From positions 187,001 to 251,000 of the forward strand of contig JAODUO010000066.1 of NCBI GenBank assembly GCA_025642075.2: a stretch of DNA of 64,000 bases, read 5' to 3'. Below are positions 60,109 to 64,000 of this stretch, piece after piece. How positions within the stretch are numbered: position 1 is the first letter of the stretch; each line of letters starts with the position of its first letter. Below the pieces are notes generated by a model. It had not been told where the DNA came from. It searched no databases and saw nothing but the letters and a program-made list of their open reading frames with translations. The translations under genes were made by a program, and so were the position numbers. Source of the stretch: Ridgeia piscesae. Lineage: Eukaryota; Annelida; Polychaeta; Sabellida; Siboglinidae.

Positions 60109-60410
60109 AAAAATAAATAATATGTATTGTTATTATTATAAAGATCTTTAATAAAAACTGTGTGAAATACAGAAAAATACAGTAAAACGTAAAATAACTA
60201 TAACAGACAGCGATAATAAGAAGTCTGGCTACAGTGTGATAAGTCTACACGTACTGTAGGTACCATATAATAAAACACGAACTAGAATGAGTTAAGCACC
60301 AAAATGGGCCAGGAACAAATGTGTTTTAACAACTTCTTGAAAGAGTTCGGTGTTTTTGTTTTACATATGTGAACAGCTAAAACATTGAACAGTTACCAGG
60401 TAGGTCCATG

Positions 60411-60511
60411 TGATATGATGTGATGTGATGTGATGTGATGTGATGTGATGTGATGATGTGATGTGATGTGATGTGATGTGATGTGATGTGATGTGATGTG
60501 ATGTGATGTGA
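60411..60511. repeat. (GATGT)n microsatellite
   Basis: About twenty TGATG pentamers with one shorter unit. Confidence 0.97.
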
Positions 60512-61442
60512 TTTTCATTGAGAGACATTGACCATGTCACATAATTTATCATGAATGTTTAGTTGTACCAAATAAAAAAAAACGGTCCAATCACGCGTGA
60601 ACCACACATGAATAAGCCATGAGACTGATCACTCTATAACCTTGACCTTTCCAACCACCACCAGTGCTATCTCCATCTAATACCGTCATACAAAGTCTGT
60701 GTTCCCTTCACACACAGTTATTTATTGCAACACCTTATGACTTGGCAGACGGTCAAGCTCCCAGACTTACGCACATTCTGAAGAACATTCCCTCAGGCCG
60801 CCTGCTAAATACAGTAATGATAATAGCACTCTCTTGGTTGGTCATCAGTAATGCTTAGAGCCTGGAAGTTGAGAGCCAGGAACACATTGCTGTTCATTTA
60901 GCAGGAGCATCAACACATCATGGTCACACACCGCAGCCTCATGAACGTGGCCTGGTCACTACCTGGTTCGTCAGTTCCCTGGCTCACCATTGACAACACG
61001 GGTGAATGTCTTAGTTTGTGTCTTGCACTTTCAGACTTGTAATCTGGGTATGGTGTTGTTAATTGCAATGGACAGCATGGCCAAATGGGTAGTTATAGGG
61101 ACTCCCTGGAATGGACTCTTTGATGTTCTGGTTCCCATAACAAACACCAGCTGAAACACAAACTCTGTACACTGTGTTACGACACATACTCCTCTTTTAC
61201 AGATGAAATCATGACCTAAAACAGATTTCCAGAAAGCGAATGTGCACTTTGAGAATGCAGAATGCTATCAAACTGTTATTGACGCAATCTCCAGATTTCT
61301 AGTTTTAGCAGCTTCCGTTTCACTTCCTTTTCCCTGATGTGAAATGTCGCAATCACGTAAACCTTCCTAACACTGCAGACGTAATGATCAAATTATTTGT
61401 ACTATGTTTTATGATAAACACCTGAGTCCTGGCATTCTAGGA

Positions 61443-61957
61443 CTCAGCATCAACTGTGTGAGTGGGGTCAAGGGACAGCACACACTATTACCACCTAGTA
61501 ATACATCATGTATGGCTCAGCATCAACTGTGTGAGTGGGGTCAAGGGACAGCACACACTATTACCACCTAGTAATACATCATGTATGGCTCAGCATCAAC
61601 TGTGTGAGTGGGGCAACGAGACAGCCCACTATTGCCCCTAGTCCTACATCCCCTGAAATGGCCAGCATCAACTGTGTGAGGGGGTCAAGGGACAGCACAC
61701 ACTATACCCCCTTCCTATATATGTATCCAGCATAAAGTGTCCGGGGGGAAGGGACAGCACACACTATTACCACCTAGTAATATATCATGTATGGCTCAGC
61801 ATCAACTGTGTGAGTGGGGTCAAGGGACAGCACACACTATTACCACCTAGTAATACATCATGTATGGCTCAGCATCAACTGTGTGAGTGGGGTCAAGGGA
61901 CAGCACACACTATTACCACCTAGTAATACATCATGTATGGCTCAGCAAGGCCACTAA
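61443..61957. repeat. 73-bp tandem repeat
   Basis: Seven units of CTCAGCATCAACTGTGTGAG, TGGGGTCAAGGGACAGCACA, CACTATTACCACCTAGTAAT, ACATCATGTATGG. The outer units are near-identical. Those between about 61610 and 61760 are heavily altered. A related degenerate stretch continues to about 62190. Confidence 0.95.
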
Positions 61958-63157
61958 CACAGCTAGTGCTGATATGGTTGCGCCCTACTGAGATCTGTCC
62001 TCGGGTATCCCAGCCTAATCCTCCCCTGTAGGGAGGGCAACCAGACCCCCAGATGTGCCCCAATGATCCTACATCGCCCTGTACATGTGCCAGTTACCAT
62101 CGTGCTCTCATGACAGATGCAATCACTGCCCACTTCCTAGATATGTATCAGCCCAGTGTCCCAGGGAACGGAACACTCAGAGGTGGATTCACTGATCTCT
62201 ATGTATAAACAGAGATCGGTTTGGTAAATTAAGTCATGATCTTTCCCTTACTGAAATACATACATTTTGTAACACTGGGCTTGTTACACTAGTGCTACTG
62301 CAGTGGCGGCTCTTGAATAAGATATGTTCAATACATCTATGACACACAAATTACTTAAAAACATGTTTACTTTGCTATATAATGAACTAAATTGAATGGT
62401 TCTTCCTTGACATTTCAGGGGAGAGTTTACTATTTGTGTATTGCCATTCCAGCGTCTCACAGAGAGACTTGGTTATCTACGTCTTGACCTGTATCGATAC
62501 ATCTGCCATGATATGTGTGGAGGTGTTCTAAAAGCTAGCACAGAGCACATACAGAGTGAACTGTCTAGTAGCTGGAAGGGGTAAAAAGTCCTCCTGACAT
62601 GTGGCAGCATGCTCATTCGTGATATCTTAATCCTAGTATGTCATTGTTCAAACACACACACACAAAACGTCACTACAAACACACTGAATGTGATTTTTGT
62701 AGTGACGCATTGTGTGTGTGATTCTGCAGTGGCATAGGATTACAACAGCTGGAGTGAGCAGTGAGCACACAGTTTTACATGTAGTGTCCTAGTTAACTGT
62801 TAGATCATTTGAAATAGGAAAACACTGGTAATTCTCTAATAAATAAATCTCACAAGAGACCACACTCAGTGGACACAGATTTGGTGACCAACACATTGTG
62901 TATATAATTCCAGTCTGTCCCTTTCATTTGCAGTATGACATGATCTATCTGACAGTGTGTTGTTTACTCTGTTAATAAGATAGGAGGTACTGAGGACAGC
63001 CATGAAGGCAGGGTGATTACCCCAACCCCATGACATGCTCTGTGGGGAGTTGGGGGCTATTGGATATCATAGAGGACATGTTGTGCCAACCATCTCCCCA
63101 TAATCTCCCTTCTCTCTCTAGGGGTAACCTAACACATTCTATAATGACAAGGCTAAT

Positions 63158-63452
63158 CAGAGAGAGAGAGAGAGAGGGGGGGACGGAGGGAGGGATGGAT
63201 GGAGGGAGGAGGTAGAGGGAAGGGAGAAAGAGAGGAGAAAGAGTGGAGAAGAGAGGGAGGGAGGGAGGGAGGGAGGGAGGGAGGGAGGGAGGGAGGGAGG
63301 GAGGGAGGGAGGGAGGGAGGGAGGGAGGGAGGGAGGGAGGGAGGGAGGGAGGGAGGGAGGGAGGGAGGGAGGGAGGAGGGAGGGAGGGAGGGAGTGAGTG
63401 AGTGAGTGAGTGAGGGAGGGAGGGAGGGAGGGAGGGAGGGAGGAGAGAGTGT
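63158..63452. repeat. (GAGG)n microsatellite
   Basis: GA run, then mixed GGAGG, then about 150 bp of pure GGGA, a short GTGA run, and GGGA again. A purine-only strand. Confidence 0.97.
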
Positions 63453-64000
63453 GTGTACTATTGTAGCACAGTCTCACACAGCAGACAGGTGTAGCACATG
63501 AGAATGCCCTCTGAGGCAAACAACCAGGGACATCATTTCAAAACATTACTAAACATACAGCTTCATGTCCACCTCCAGGTGACAGGTGATGAAGCTAGGA
63601 AGCCACAGAGAGAGAGAGACCAACTGTTTGTCACAGATCTACCAGTTGTGTTTGCGGATTTTCAGAGGTTCTTATTCATGCAGCTGTAAATTTACACAGT
63701 CACTTGATATCATGTCCCATTCATTTGTCCATCCTCTGCGAGAATGTGTACTTTTACACCACTATCCCATTTCCAGCCTACAGAGTTCCGTCACTAACAT
63801 TACATACATCCTTTTGTACCTAAAGTGTTGGTCAAATGAAAACAACACCAGTAGTCCAGTACAATTATGGTTACCTATGCAAATCTACCATGATGTCGAC
63901 TAAGTAATATAAAAGTTATTACACTGGCTGCTGGTGCTGTTGCATTCACCTACCCATGCAAAGTAAATGAAAGATGACTGGAATTCATCTTCAGCCATGC

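Noticed and set aside
63955..64000. Minus-strand MAEDEFQSSFIYFAW followed by a GTAGGT donor, possible first exon of CCDC88
   Set aside because: It starts at the window edge and does not align well with the family N-terminus (E-F-x-x-x-P-L-V-x-W). Too short to support.

Overview
The window is invertebrate nuclear DNA, most probably from a lophotrochozoan such as a mollusc. The pointers are intron-rich bilaterian genes with GT/AG introns of 0.3 to 18 kb, an AT-rich background, very many micro- and minisatellites, and dispersed tRNA-derived SINE-like repeats. The species cannot be named from the sequence. Two protein-coding genes are recognisable, both on the minus strand.

Gene 1 (exons at 24655-24709, 6355-6423 and 3766-3984; it continues left of base 1) is the 5' end of a mitogen- and stress-activated kinase of the MSK1/MSK2 (RPS6KA5/RPS6KA4) type. 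The three exons join in phase and encode the N-terminus and the glycine loop, catalytic lysine and helix C of the N-terminal kinase domain. Intron 1 is about 18.2 kb. It holds a 4.7-kb 34/37-bp minisatellite, a 1.65-kb 34/35-bp minisatellite, a fragment of a Mutator-like transposon with a FLYWCH zinc finger, several copies of an unnamed dispersed repeat and a nearly perfect 351-bp-arm palindrome. A CpG-rich promoter-like patch with ETS, E-box and NRF1-like motifs lies just upstream of exon 1.

From 24.9 to 34.3 kb the DNA is intergenic plus the 3' UTR of gene 2. It contains two head-to-tail SINE-like copies and a probable solo LTR.

Gene 2 (34913-59422; its 5' end lies beyond base 64000) is a CCDC88 family gene (Girdin/Daple). 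Twenty-two exons were assigned. All splice phases agree, and they give 1883 codons plus stop once one extra base at 44704-44705 is discounted. The product has the end of the HOOK domain, about 1200 residues of coiled coil, a basic conserved segment, a G-alpha-binding-and-activating (GBA) motif around TLDQFL, a Ser/Pro-rich tail with a YLDM motif, and a C-terminal Gly-Cys-Val PDZ ligand as in Daple. Its introns carry at least six unrelated minisatellites. One intron is almost wholly a 39-bp repeat that is open on both strands.

Functionally, MSK is a nuclear kinase downstream of ERK/p38, and CCDC88 proteins are cytoplasmic scaffolds linking Dishevelled, G proteins and actin. They share a strand, but nothing suggests joint function. 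The most notable items are the repeat structures, the frameshift in CCDC88, and the presence of both the GBA and PDZ-ligand modules in an invertebrate protein.
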